Under the pieces are notes generated by a model. It saw nothing but the letters and a program-made list of their open reading frames with translations, did not search any database and had not been told where the DNA came from. A DNA stretch of 64,000 nucleotides from Crossiella sp. CA-258035 (lineage in GTDB: Bacteria; Actinomycetota; Actinomycetes; Mycobacteriales; Pseudonocardiaceae). Both the position numbers and the translations under genes were made by a program. This document shows, piece by piece, positions 54,736 to 63,266 of this stretch. Where the stretch lies: NCBI RefSeq assembly GCF_030064675.1, contig NZ_CP116413.1, positions 4,434,001-4,498,000 on the forward strand. The letters are read 5' to 3'. Position 1 is the stretch's first letter. The number at the start of each line of letters is the position of its first letter.

Positions 54736-55721
54736 GCCAGACGCCGCTCCGGATCGGGGTCATGGGCTGCGCGGACATCGCGTGGCGCCGCACGCTGCCC
54801 GCGATGGCCGCCGTGCCGCAGGTCGCGCTCGTCGCGGTGGGCAGCCGCGACCGGGAACGCGCCGCGCTGTTCGCCGGCCGGTTCGGCGGCGATCCGGTGG
54901 TCGGTTACGAGCGGATCCTCGAGCGTGCGGACGTGGACGCGGTCTATGTGCCGCTCCCGATCGGCCTGCACGGCGAGTGGGTGGCCCGCGCGCTGGCCGC
55001 GGGGAAGCACGTGCTGGTGGAGAAGCCGCTGACGACCGGACGTGACGCGGCGGAGGAGCTGGTACTGGCCGCGCGGCGACGAGGGCTGGTGCTGATGGAG
55101 AACTTCGCGTTCCTGCACCATTCCCAGCACGCGTTCGTGCGGCGGCTGATCGCCGAGGGCGCCATCGGCGACCTGCGCTCGGTGACCAGTGAGTTCGGCG
55201 TCCCACCGCGCGCGCCGGAGGACTTCCGGTACCGCGAGGACCTCGGCGGCGGGGCGCTGCTGGACATGGGCGTCTACCCGTTGCGGGCCGCGATGATGTT
55301 CCTCGGCCCGGATCTCGAGGTGCGCGGCGCCAGCCTGCGGTTCGACCCGGCGTACCGGGTGGAGGTCTCCGGGAGTGTGCTGCTCACCTCCCCGCAGGAC
55401 GTCACCGCGCACCTCACCTTCGGGTTCGAGCGCTCCTACCGGTGCCGGTACGCCGTGTGGGGATCCGCCGGCCGGTTGTCAGTCGACCGCGCGTTCACCT
55501 CGCCGGACTGGCTGCGCCCGGTGGTGCGCATCCAGCGGCAGGACCGGTTGGAGGAGCTGACCCTCCCGGCCGAGGACCAGTTCGCCGAGAGCCTGCGCGC
55601 GTTCGCCGCCGCGGTGGGCGACGAGGCCGGCCCGGGTGGTGACGGCGACCTGATGACCACCCTCGCCGGTCTCGTCGAGTCCGTCCGGGCCGCGGCCCGG
55701 ACGGCAACCCCTGTTCCCTGA
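54732..55721 (+). CDS. NDP-hexose 3-ketoreductase (Gfo/Idh/MocA family)
   Basis: 329 aa from ATG 54732 (ATGA overlap). NAD(P)-binding GVMGCADIAWRRTLPAM, EKPLTTG with the family's catalytic Lys, and DLGGGALLDMGVYPLRAAMMFLG. It reduces the C3 ketone made by 2,3-dehydratase (UrdT/OleW/KijD10-like), giving NDP-4-keto-2,6-dideoxyhexose, the branch point for both the 4-ketoreductase and the 4-aminotransferase. Ends 7 bp before the convergent SARP gene. Confidence 0.93.
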   Translation: MSQTPLRIGVMGCADIAWRRTLPAMAAVPQVALVAVGSRDRERAALFAGRFGGDPVVGYERILERADVDAVYVPLPIGLHGEWVARALAAGKHVLVEKPLTTGRDAAEELVLAARRRGLVLMENFAFLHHSQHAFVRRLIAEGAIGDLRSVTSEFGVPPRAPEDFRYREDLGGGALLDMGVYPLRAAMMFLGPDLEVRGASLRFDPAYRVEVSGSVLLTSPQDVTAHLTFGFERSYRCRYAVWGSAGRLSVDRAFTSPDWLRPVVRIQRQDRLEELTLPAEDQFAESLRAFAAAVGDEAGPGGDGDLMTTLAGLVESVRAAARTATPVP

Positions 55722-55728
55722 CCTGGTG

Positions 55729-57684
55729 TCAGGCCGCGCCGGCGCAGCCGGCCGGGAGCCAGGCGGTGTCCTCCGCGCCGCCGAAGACGCGCAGCCGAGT
55801 GCCCTGATGGCACAGCTGCAGCATGCCGTCCAGCTTCTCGCGGGCGTAGCACCACACGAGCTCCGGGAAGGCGAACTGGGCGTTCCCGTCCTCTTCGTAG
55901 AACATCCGCAACAGGTGATGGTCCTCCAGGTACGCGAGCGCCCGCTTCACCGAGCCGAGATCCCGGCCGAGGAGATCGGCCGCGGCCTCAGCGGGGAAGC
56001 GGCCCGCCGGGAACATCGCGAGCAACCGGAAGATGCCCTGCGTCTCCCGGTCCATCGCTCGATAGCTGGAGTCGAACCGGGCACGGATGTCGAGTCCCTC
56101 GAACGGCAGCTCGTCGAACAGGTGAGCCGGCCGGCTGATCTGCTTGGCGACGCCGCGCAGCGACAGCGTCGGGTTCGCCACCAGCCTGCTGCCTATGCAG
56201 CGAAGGGCGAGCGGGTGCCGGCAGAACTCGGACTCGATCAGGTCGGCAGCCGCCTGTTCCTCGGTGTCGATCCGGGATCGACCCACCAGCTGGATGAGCA
56301 AGTCGAGGGCCTCACCGCGGCTGAGCACCTCCAGATCGACCCGCCGCGATCCGGCCAGGCCGAACAGTCTTGAGCGGCTGGTGACTATCACCCCGCACTG
56401 CGGGTCACCGGGCAGCACCGCGCTGAGGTCGACCGGCGGGACGTTGTCGAGCAGCAGCAGGATGCGGCGTCCTGCCGTGATGGAGCGGAACAGCTTCCCG
56501 CGCTCCTCCGCGGTGTCCGGCATCTGGTGGCGGGTGACCCCCATGGCGGTGAGCAGGCCGTGGGCGAGCTCGGCGACGTCTCTGCGGGTGCCGGCGCGAC
56601 CGTTGAGATCGGCGTAGAGCTGGCCGTCAGGGAAGCGAGTCCGCAGCCGGTGCGCGATGTGTATCGCCAGCGCGGTCTTGCCCACCCCCGGCATCCCCGA
56701 GATCACGGCGACCGGCGTCGCGTTCTTGGCGGGGCAGGTGAACTCGGCTTCTATCTCATCGCGGATGGCCGTTCGGCCGGTGAACTCCGCGATGGCGGGC
56801 GGAAGCTGCGCGGGCTGCCCAGGCCAGAGCGCGGCCTCGGCGGTCACCGCCGCCCGCGGTTCCTCCTGGGCAACCGTTTGCATTGGCGCGACGCCACCGA
56901 TCTCGAGCGGGGCGGCTGGCTGCAGGGCGAACGGCGACTCGATCGAGGTGTCGGAGAGCATCGACTGGTGCAGCCGCTGAATCTCCCGGCCCGGCTCCAG
57001 GCCCAGCTCCTTGATCACGTTGCCACGGTGCAACTGGTACAGCTCCAGCGCCTCGTGCCGTCGGCCCGAGTGGTAGAGCGCGGTCATCAGCGCCGCGTGC
57101 AGTTGTTCGTCCAGCAGGTGGGTCTGCACGAGCGACTTGAGCTCACCGATCGTCTCGCGGTAGCGCCCGAGCGCGAAGTCGGCCCGGATGCGCAGCTCCA
57201 GAGTGCGCGCACGCTGCTCCTCCAGCCCGGTCGCGTAGGAGGAGAGCAGCGTGCCGCGCGCCACGTCGACCAGGGCGGGACCGCGCCAGACGCTCAGCGC
57301 CTGCTCGAGGAACTTCGACGCGTTCGCGGCGTCACCCTGATCGAGCAGTTCCTTGCCCCGGCTGGCGTCGGCCTCGAAGCGGTGCAGGTCAAGGGCCTCG
57401 TCCGGGACGAACAACTTGTAGCCGCCCGGCCAGGTGCTGAGGATGTCGCCCGCCTCGCACTCGGCGAGGATCCGGCGCAGCTTGTAGATGTAGGTCTGCA
57501 GGGTGGTCATCGCGCTGGACGGCGGGTTGTCCTCCCACAGCTCGTCGATGAGCTCACCGGTCTGGACCAGCGCGTTGCGCCGGAGCGTGAGCAGCGAGGC
57601 GACCTGCCGTGGTTTGGCTGCCGTCGGAATGATGTTCCGTCCGCAGTAGACGATTTCTAAAGGCCCGAGCACTCGAAAGTCCAT
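55729..57684 (-). CDS. SARP pathway regulator with NB-ARC domain (TTA codon)
   Basis: 651 aa from ATG 57684, with GGGGGA just upstream. OmpR-like winged helix (1-95), BTAD (100-245), and NB-ARC ATPase from about 310 (ISGMPGVGKTALAI, RRILLLLDN). Codon 9 is TTA (57658-57660), so translation may depend on bldA. It is the pathway-specific activator candidate: TCGAG heptamers with 11-bp period lie upstream of several cluster operons. Last gene of the leftward run UvrA, N-methyltransferase, SARP; CACTGGGGG precedes its start as it does that of the methyltransferase. Confidence 0.92.
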   Translation of the reverse strand: MDFRVLGPLEIVYCGRNIIPTAAKPRQVASLLTLRRNALVQTGELIDELWEDNPPSSAMTTLQTYIYKLRRILAECEAGDILSTWPGGYKLFVPDEALDLHRFEADASRGKELLDQGDAANASKFLEQALSVWRGPALVDVARGTLLSSYATGLEEQRARTLELRIRADFALGRYRETIGELKSLVQTHLLDEQLHAALMTALYHSGRRHEALELYQLHRGNVIKELGLEPGREIQRLHQSMLSDTSIESPFALQPAAPLEIGGVAPMQTVAQEEPRAAVTAEAALWPGQPAQLPPAIAEFTGRTAIRDEIEAEFTCPAKNATPVAVISGMPGVGKTALAIHIAHRLRTRFPDGQLYADLNGRAGTRRDVAELAHGLLTAMGVTRHQMPDTAEERGKLFRSITAGRRILLLLDNVPPVDLSAVLPGDPQCGVIVTSRSRLFGLAGSRRVDLEVLSRGEALDLLIQLVGRSRIDTEEQAAADLIESEFCRHPLALRCIGSRLVANPTLSLRGVAKQISRPAHLFDELPFEGLDIRARFDSSYRAMDRETQGIFRLLAMFPAGRFPAEAAADLLGRDLGSVKRALAYLEDHHLLRMFYEEDGNAQFAFPELVWCYAREKLDGMLQLCHQGTRLRVFGGAEDTAWLPAGCAGAA

Positions 57685-57733
57685 GCGTCCCCCAGTGATG
57701 CTGTTAGATGTGCTTTCCAATCGTGCGTGACGG

Positions 57734-58444
57734 TCAGGGTTTGATGCCGACGTAGAGCCCGCGGCCGGACGGGCCGCCGTCGAGGTAGTCGACGGTCAGC
57801 CCAGCGCGGGTGAAGGCGTCCAGGTACAACTCCCGCGGGAAGAAGTGCAGCACCTGGGTGTCGGTGAAGTGCCGGATGCCGTCCTCGTCCGCGACCAGGA
57901 AGTGGCACTGCAGGTGATGGGCGCCGTCGCGTTGCCGGCCGTGCGAGACCCGGGCGATCACGGTGGAGTCGTCCCGGATGACGTCGCCGACCACCTGGCC
58001 CTCGGTCGCCTTCTCCGGTAGCCACCACGGCTCAACCACCAGAACTCCGCCGGGCGCCAGGTGGGCGGCCATGCAGGAGACTGCCGAGGCGAGCTGCGGG
58101 GCCTGCAGGTAGGCGATGCCGCTGTAGAGGCACGTGACCACGTCGTAGGTCCGGCCGAGCGCGAAGTCGCTCATGTCGGCGAGGTGCACGGTGACGCCGG
58201 GCAGTTTCGACCTGGCGACGTCCACCATCGCCGGCGCCAGGTCCGCGCCTTCGACGTGCGCGAAGAGTTCCCGGAGTGAGGCGAGGTGCTCGCCGGTGCC
58301 GCAGGCGACGTCGAGCAGCGTCGCCGCGCCAGGCTTGCGCGCGCGCACCAGCGCGGCGAGTTCCTTGGCCTCCGACGCGTAGTCCTTGCCGCGTCCGCTG
58401 TAGACGAGGTCGTAGATCCGGGCGTGGTCCTTTCCAAAAAGCAC
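57734..58444 (-). CDS. Aminosugar N,N-dimethyltransferase (DesVI/TylM1-like)
   Basis: 236 aa from GTG 58444 (GGGGGG upstream), the length of DesVI. Matches that family throughout: IYDLVYSGRGKDYASEAKEL, LLDVACGTGEHLASL (motif I), VVTCLYSGIAYL, APGGVLVVEPWWLPE and DYLDGGPSGRGLYVGIKP. These enzymes add two methyls to the amino group of an NDP-aminosugar. With the WecE-type aminotransferase it predicts a 4-dimethylamino-deoxyhexose. Upstream of the SARP gene. Confidence 0.92.
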   Translation of the reverse strand: MLFGKDHARIYDLVYSGRGKDYASEAKELAALVRARKPGAATLLDVACGTGEHLASLRELFAHVEGADLAPAMVDVARSKLPGVTVHLADMSDFALGRTYDVVTCLYSGIAYLQAPQLASAVSCMAAHLAPGGVLVVEPWWLPEKATEGQVVGDVIRDDSTVIARVSHGRQRDGAHHLQCHFLVADEDGIRHFTDTQVLHFFPRELYLDAFTRAGLTVDYLDGGPSGRGLYVGIKP

Positions 58445-58485
58445 GGTGCCCCCCAGTGCTGGTCGGTGTGGTCTGCGGAAGATGC

Positions 58486-60960
58486 CTAACCTTGGTGCAC
58501 GAGCCGCCGCAGGAACGGCGCGGTGGGCCCGCCACCGGACGCGACGTGCGCGGGCGTGCCCGCGTTGATGATCTGGCCGCCGGCCCGTCCGGCCCCCGGT
58601 CCCATGTCGATGATCCAGTCGGCGCAGGCCGCGGAGTGGATGTCGTGCTCGGCGATGACCACGGTCTGGCCACGCTCCAGCAACCGGTCCAGGGTGCGCA
58701 TCAGGCGCTGCGCGTCGTCCGGGTGCAGGCCCGTGACCGGCTCGTCGAGGATGAGCAAACCGGGGTCGTTGCCCCGGCGGCCGCGCAGCGTGGCCTTGGC
58801 GAGCTTGATCCGCTGTGCCTCGCCGCCGGACAGGGCGGTGCCGCTCTCGCCGAGGGTGAGGTAGCCCAGGCCGATGTGGTCCATCGCCTCCAGCAGCGCC
58901 GCGAGCGTCTCCGGCTCGTCGAACACCCCGGCTGCCTCGGACACCGTGAGGTTGAGGACCTCGTCGATCGCGAGCCCGCGGTAGGTGACCGCCAGCACCT
59001 CTTCGGTGTAGCGCCGCCCGTCGCAGGCTTGGCAGGTGATGTACGTGTCGCCGAGGAACTGCATGTCGAGCTTGATCTGACCGAGACCCTGGCAGGTCTC
59101 GCACCGGCCACCGGTGGAGTTGAACGAGAAGACCGACGGATTGGCCAGTCCCCGGCGCCGCGCCTCTTCCGTACCCGCGAACAGCACGCGGATCTGGTCG
59201 AATGCCTTGGTGTACGTCGCCGGGTTCGACCGCGGCGTGCGCCCGATGGGACTCTGGTCCACGATGGTGACCCAGCGCAGGCCGCCCAGCCCGGACACCT
59301 TCTCCACCGCGGTGTGCGGCCGGCCGGCCAGCGCGGACTCGACGGAATTGGCCAGCACCTGGTTGAGCAGGCTGCTCTTGCCGCTGCCGCTGATACCGGT
59401 CAGGCAGGTGAGCCGGTTCAACGGGATCCGGACCTCCGGCGCGCTGACGTTGTGCACGGCCGCGTTGTGCAGCACCAGCCACTCGGTGTCCTCGGCCGGC
59501 GGCCGCTCCGCCCGCTCCAGCCGGTAGTGCGGCTCGCGCAGGTACCGGCCGGTCACCGACGCCGGATGCGCGGCGATGTCGCCGGGAGTCCCGGCGGCCA
59601 TCAGGGTGCCGCCGTCACGCCCGCCGCCGGGGCCCAGGTCGATCACCCAGTCGGCGCGGGCGACCAGGTCGGGATCGTGCTCCACCATCAGCACGGTGTT
59701 GCCGGCCTCGCGCAGCTCGCACAGGATTGCGAAGAGGTGGTCCTTGTCGGCGGGGTGCAGGCCCGCGCCGGGCTCGTCGAAGACATAGGTGAGGCCGCTC
59801 AGCGCGGTGCTGATCTGCGCTGACAAACGGGCGCGCTGCAGTTCGCCGCCGGAGAGCGTCGGCGCGCCGCGCCACAGCTCCACGTGCCCGAGGCCGAGGC
59901 GGATCAGCAGGTCGAGCCGGTCGCGCAGTTCGGGCACCAGGATCTGGCCGACCTTCCGCTGCGGCTCGTTGAGTTCGGCGTCGACTTCGTCGATCCAGCG
60001 CCGCACGTCTTCGACCGCGCTCTCCAGCACGTCGCGGAATGTCTTGTCCCGCAACGTCACGGTGCGCGCGATCTGGCCGAGGCCGGTGCCCTCGCAGCCG
60101 GGGCAGGGCTGCCGCTCCAGGAATGGGCGGTAGATCTCCTTGGCCTCGTCGGTGGCGGCCGCGGCGTAGGCGGCCTCGATCTCGGCGATCGCGCCGATCA
60201 ACGCCTGGTCGGCCTTGTAGGAGTACTGGCTGTTCTTCTTCTTGTTCGAGCCGGTGAGGGTGACCTCGATGGTCGCGCCCGCGGTGCCGTGCAGCGCCGC
60301 GTGCTGGAACGCCTCGGGCTGTTCGTTCCAGGGCAGGCTCAGGTCCGTGCCGTGGTGCGCGGCCAGCGAGGGCAGGTAGGTGGCCTCGTTGGACAGCTTC
60401 CCGCCGAACCAGGGCGAGCCGCCTTCCAGCAGCGGCAGCCCCGGTGCCGGCACGATGAGGTCGGGCCGCGCGTTGACGACCTCGCGGGCCCCGATGCAGG
60501 TGTGGCAGATGCCGTCGCGGGTGTACGGATCGAACTGGGCGGGATGCAGCGGCCCGGTCCACGTGCTGCCGGTCGCCAGCGGCGCCAGCCGGGCGAAGGC
60601 CAGGCCGAGGTAGGCGTCCACACCGGTCAGCGTGCCGAGCGTGGAGTTCGGATTGCGGTTGGAGTTGCGCTGGTCGACGGCGAGCGTCGCGGTCAGCCCG
60701 CGGACCCGGTCGATCTGCGGCCGGTCACGCGGCGTGAGGAACTTGCGCACGTACGGGTCGAAGCCCTCGACGTAGCGCAGCTGCGCCTCGGCGTGCAGCG
60801 TGTCCATCACCAGCGAACTCTTGCCGCTCCCACTGACGCCGGTGAACGCGGTGATGGTGTGGTGGGGCACCCGGACGTCGATGCCGTCCAGGTTGTGCGT
60901 GCGCACGCCGGTCAACTCGATCCAGCCCGCGGCGCCTGCGGGACGCGACTGGCTGGTCAT
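58486..60960 (-). CDS. UvrA-like resistance protein (DrrC type)
   Basis: 824 aa from ATG 60960, overlapping the permease stop. Two UvrA ATPase modules: Walker A GVSGSGKSSL and GISGSGKSSLL; signatures LSGGELQRARLSAQ and LSGGEAQRIKLA. Zinc-type CxxC groups: CHTC, CPGC, and CETC...CQAC. Shorter than repair UvrA (about 940 aa), like class II UvrA proteins of daunorubicin and mithramycin clusters, which protect DNA from bound drug. It implies the product binds DNA. Coupled to the exporter operon. Confidence 0.93.
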   Translation of the reverse strand: MTSQSRPAGAAGWIELTGVRTHNLDGIDVRVPHHTITAFTGVSGSGKSSLVMDTLHAEAQLRYVEGFDPYVRKFLTPRDRPQIDRVRGLTATLAVDQRNSNRNPNSTLGTLTGVDAYLGLAFARLAPLATGSTWTGPLHPAQFDPYTRDGICHTCIGAREVVNARPDLIVPAPGLPLLEGGSPWFGGKLSNEATYLPSLAAHHGTDLSLPWNEQPEAFQHAALHGTAGATIEVTLTGSNKKKNSQYSYKADQALIGAIAEIEAAYAAAATDEAKEIYRPFLERQPCPGCEGTGLGQIARTVTLRDKTFRDVLESAVEDVRRWIDEVDAELNEPQRKVGQILVPELRDRLDLLIRLGLGHVELWRGAPTLSGGELQRARLSAQISTALSGLTYVFDEPGAGLHPADKDHLFAILCELREAGNTVLMVEHDPDLVARADWVIDLGPGGGRDGGTLMAAGTPGDIAAHPASVTGRYLREPHYRLERAERPPAEDTEWLVLHNAAVHNVSAPEVRIPLNRLTCLTGISGSGKSSLLNQVLANSVESALAGRPHTAVEKVSGLGGLRWVTIVDQSPIGRTPRSNPATYTKAFDQIRVLFAGTEEARRRGLANPSVFSFNSTGGRCETCQGLGQIKLDMQFLGDTYITCQACDGRRYTEEVLAVTYRGLAIDEVLNLTVSEAAGVFDEPETLAALLEAMDHIGLGYLTLGESGTALSGGEAQRIKLAKATLRGRRGNDPGLLILDEPVTGLHPDDAQRLMRTLDRLLERGQTVVIAEHDIHSAACADWIIDMGPGAGRAGGQIINAGTPAHVASGGGPTAPFLRRLVHQG

Positions 60961-61718
60961 GCGAGCTCCCGGGCGAAGCTGCGGCTGCTGACCACGAGCG
61001 CCACCGCGACCAGTGCGCCGGCGACCCCGAGGCCGATGAAGACCTCGGCGGCGGCGAGGTCGCCGCGCAGCGCCGGCCGCATCCCGTCCAGGATGTGGCG
61101 GAACGGGTTGAGGTAGGACAGCACCTCGAGCCAGCGTGGAGCCAGCGACATGGGCAGCAGGATTCCGGACAGCAGCATCACAGGCAGAGTTCCCAAACTG
61201 ATCAGTGGGGCGAAAACGTACTGGTGTCTTGTCTTGAGCGCCAGGGCATAGGAGAGCGCGGCGCTTCCGATCGTGAGCAGCGCGACGAAGAGCAGCTGGA
61301 CGAGCATGCCGAGCAGGGGAGCGCGAAGCCACAAGACGGCGGCGAGGACGAGCAGCAGCGTCGCCTGGAACAGCTGGACGACCACGTCGTGCGCGAGCCG
61401 GCCGAGCAACAGCGAGGTCGGGCTGACCGGCGTGGCCCGCAGGCGCTCCTGGTATCCGGAGTGCAGGTCGGCGAAGAGGGCGAAACCCGCGTACCCGGCG
61501 CTGAACAGGGCCAGCATGACGAGGATGCCCGGCACGTAGAGGCTCCAGGCGGCGGAGACGTGCCCTTCCTGGGCGGCCAGGACGCTGCTCATGATCGGGC
61601 CGAACAGCAGGAGGAAGAGGACCGGCTGGGTCACTCCCACGAAGATGCCGCTCCGGTAGCTCACGGTGGCTCGCAACTGCCGGCGAGCGAGGATCGCCAC
61701 GTCGCGTGCGGTCTGCAT
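60957..61718 (-). CDS. ABC-2 type permease (DrrB-like)
   Basis: 253 aa, six membrane helices. N-terminal VAILARRQLRATVSYRSGIF and the DrrB-like SLYVPGILVMLALFSAGYAG and LPVMLLSGILLPMSLAPRWLEVLSYLNPFRH. Partner of the ATPase 10 bp upstream. It exports the cluster product. Stop overlaps the UvrA-like start. Confidence 0.93.
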   Translation of the reverse strand: MQTARDVAILARRQLRATVSYRSGIFVGVTQPVLFLLLFGPIMSSVLAAQEGHVSAAWSLYVPGILVMLALFSAGYAGFALFADLHSGYQERLRATPVSPTSLLLGRLAHDVVVQLFQATLLLVLAAVLWLRAPLLGMLVQLLFVALLTIGSAALSYALALKTRHQYVFAPLISLGTLPVMLLSGILLPMSLAPRWLEVLSYLNPFRHILDGMRPALRGDLAAAEVFIGLGVAGALVAVALVVSSRSFARELA

Positions 61719-61728
61719 GGGCTTCCCT

Positions 61729-62694
61729 TCAGCTGGGCAGGACTGGGGCGGCGCCGGCCAACTGCCGGCCGGTCATCGCGAGCAAGACGTCGTCCAGACA
61801 GGGCCGGGTGACCTCGATGGCAGTCGGCTTGACCTCTGCGGCTTCCAACGTCCGGACGACGGTGGTGACCAGAGCCTCGTCGTGCCGTGCGGTGAATCTG
61901 AGGGTCTCGCCGTCGACTGCCACCGGACCGGTCGCGCAGGCCTCCAGGGCGGCGCGCGCCGCGTCGGCGCCACCGGGCACCTTGACGATGACGACGTCGC
62001 TGCCGACCTTCCTCTTCAGCGCCTCGGGCGTGTCCTGGGCGACGACGCGGCCCTCGTCGAGGACCAGGACCTGGTCGCACAGTGCGTCCGCTTCCGCCAG
62101 GTGGTTCGTCGTGAGGAACACGGTCACACCGTGGTCTTCGCGCAGCCGCTGGATGTGCCGCCAGAGCTGAGCGCGGCTCGGCGGGTCCAGGCCGGCGGTC
62201 GGCTCGTCGAGGACGACGAGCCCGGGCCGGTGCACGAACCCCAGCGCGAGCTCGAAGCGTCGGCGCCGGCCGCCGGACAGGTGCGCGGACTGCCGATCCA
62301 TGAGTTCCGTGAGGTCGAACATCGCCGCCACCGCGTCCGCACGGGCGGCCGCGTCGGTGCTGGAGAGCCGGTGGAGGCGCGCCTGGAGCACCAGCTCCTG
62401 GCGTACGGTCGCGTTCGCGTCAGCGCCGCCCTGCTGGGCTACGAAGCCGATCCGGCGGCGTACGCCCGTGGGGTCGCGCCGCAGGTCGCAGCCCATCACC
62501 GTGGCCGTGCCCGCGTCGGGCCGCAGCAGCGTGGCCAGCATGCGCAGGGTGGTGGTCTTGCCGGCTCCGTCGCGCCCGAGGAAGCCGAAGATCTCGCCGG
62601 AGGCGACGGTGAAGCTGATGCTCCGGACCGCCTCAACCCGTTGGCCGTCGGCGATGAAGGTGCGTGTCAGCCCCTCGGCCTCGATGGCGCTCAT
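61729..62694 (-). CDS. ABC transporter ATPase (DrrA-like)
   Basis: 321 aa. Walker A reads GRDGAGKTT (usual GPNGAGKTT; the essential GKT is kept), signature LSGGRRRRFELALG, Walker B GLVVLDEPTAGLDP and H-loop LTTNHLAEADAL. DrrA-type C-terminal domain at about 230-315. With the permease it forms a two-component exporter for the DNA-binding product. Starts 3 bp after the PadR stop. Confidence 0.93.
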   Translation of the reverse strand: MSAIEAEGLTRTFIADGQRVEAVRSISFTVASGEIFGFLGRDGAGKTTTLRMLATLLRPDAGTATVMGCDLRRDPTGVRRRIGFVAQQGGADANATVRQELVLQARLHRLSSTDAAARADAVAAMFDLTELMDRQSAHLSGGRRRRFELALGFVHRPGLVVLDEPTAGLDPPSRAQLWRHIQRLREDHGVTVFLTTNHLAEADALCDQVLVLDEGRVVAQDTPEALKRKVGSDVVIVKVPGGADAARAALEACATGPVAVDGETLRFTARHDEALVTTVVRTLEAAEVKPTAIEVTRPCLDDVLLAMTGRQLAGAAPVLPS

Positions 62695-62697
62695 CTC

Positions 62698-63243
62698 TCA
62701 GTCCCGTCTCGAAGTGACTGTCGACCGATGTTCGTCGAGCCAGCGGATCTCCGCCTCGAGCAATATCATCTGGCGCCGGAACAGCGCCGAGTCCAGGCCG
62801 TGTATGCGCCCTTCGCTGACCAGTTGGGCCCGTTCGGCGTCGAGCTCGGCGACCGTGGTGGCGAGCAGTTCCCGCCGCCGGGCGAGGAGCTCGTCGAGCG
62901 CGACTGGGTCCTGCGCCCTGCCGAACAGCAATGCCACTGCCAGCGAGTCGGGACCGAAGCGCAGCTCACAGATCGCCCTTTCCCGCAGCGCCGACAACTC
63001 CCGGCGCCCATCCCCAGTGATCTCGTAGACCGTGCGTACCGGTCTGCGCCCGACCTGCTGCACCGCGACCGCCCGAACCAGGCCCGTCTCACTGGCCTGC
63101 CGCAGCTCACGGTTGATGGCGCCGGTGCCGACGCCGCCCCATTCCGACACATCGGTGTACTTGGCGATTTTCTTGATCTCATGACCGTGGATCGGGCCCT
63201 GAGACGCGAGCAGCCCCAAGATCATGAGGCGGGTTAGATTCAC
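62698..63243 (-). CDS. PadR-family transcriptional regulator
   Basis: 181 aa from GTG 63243. N-terminal PadR winged helix (residues 3-85: RLMILGLLASQGPIHGHEIKKI, GTGAINRELRQASETGLV) and a C-terminal helical dimerisation arm. Heads the exporter operon, so it likely represses it until the product is made. No ribosome-binding site is seen, and GATACTAGAT lies just upstream of the GTG; possibly leaderless. A dyad AGTA-N9-TACT overlaps this start region. Confidence 0.88.
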   Translation of the reverse strand: MNLTRLMILGLLASQGPIHGHEIKKIAKYTDVSEWGGVGTGAINRELRQASETGLVRAVAVQQVGRRPVRTVYEITGDGRRELSALRERAICELRFGPDSLAVALLFGRAQDPVALDELLARRRELLATTVAELDAERAQLVSEGRIHGLDSALFRRQMILLEAEIRWLDEHRSTVTSRRD

Positions 63244-63249
63244 GAATCT

Positions 63250-63266
63250 AGTATCGTGTCACTACT
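63250..63266. promoter_or_regulatory. Possible PadR operator
   Basis: AGTA-N9-TACT dyad, 7 bp before GTG 63243 and overlapping the stop codon region of the upstream methyltransferase gene. PadR autoregulators often bind such AT-rich dyads over their promoter. Confidence 0.35.
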
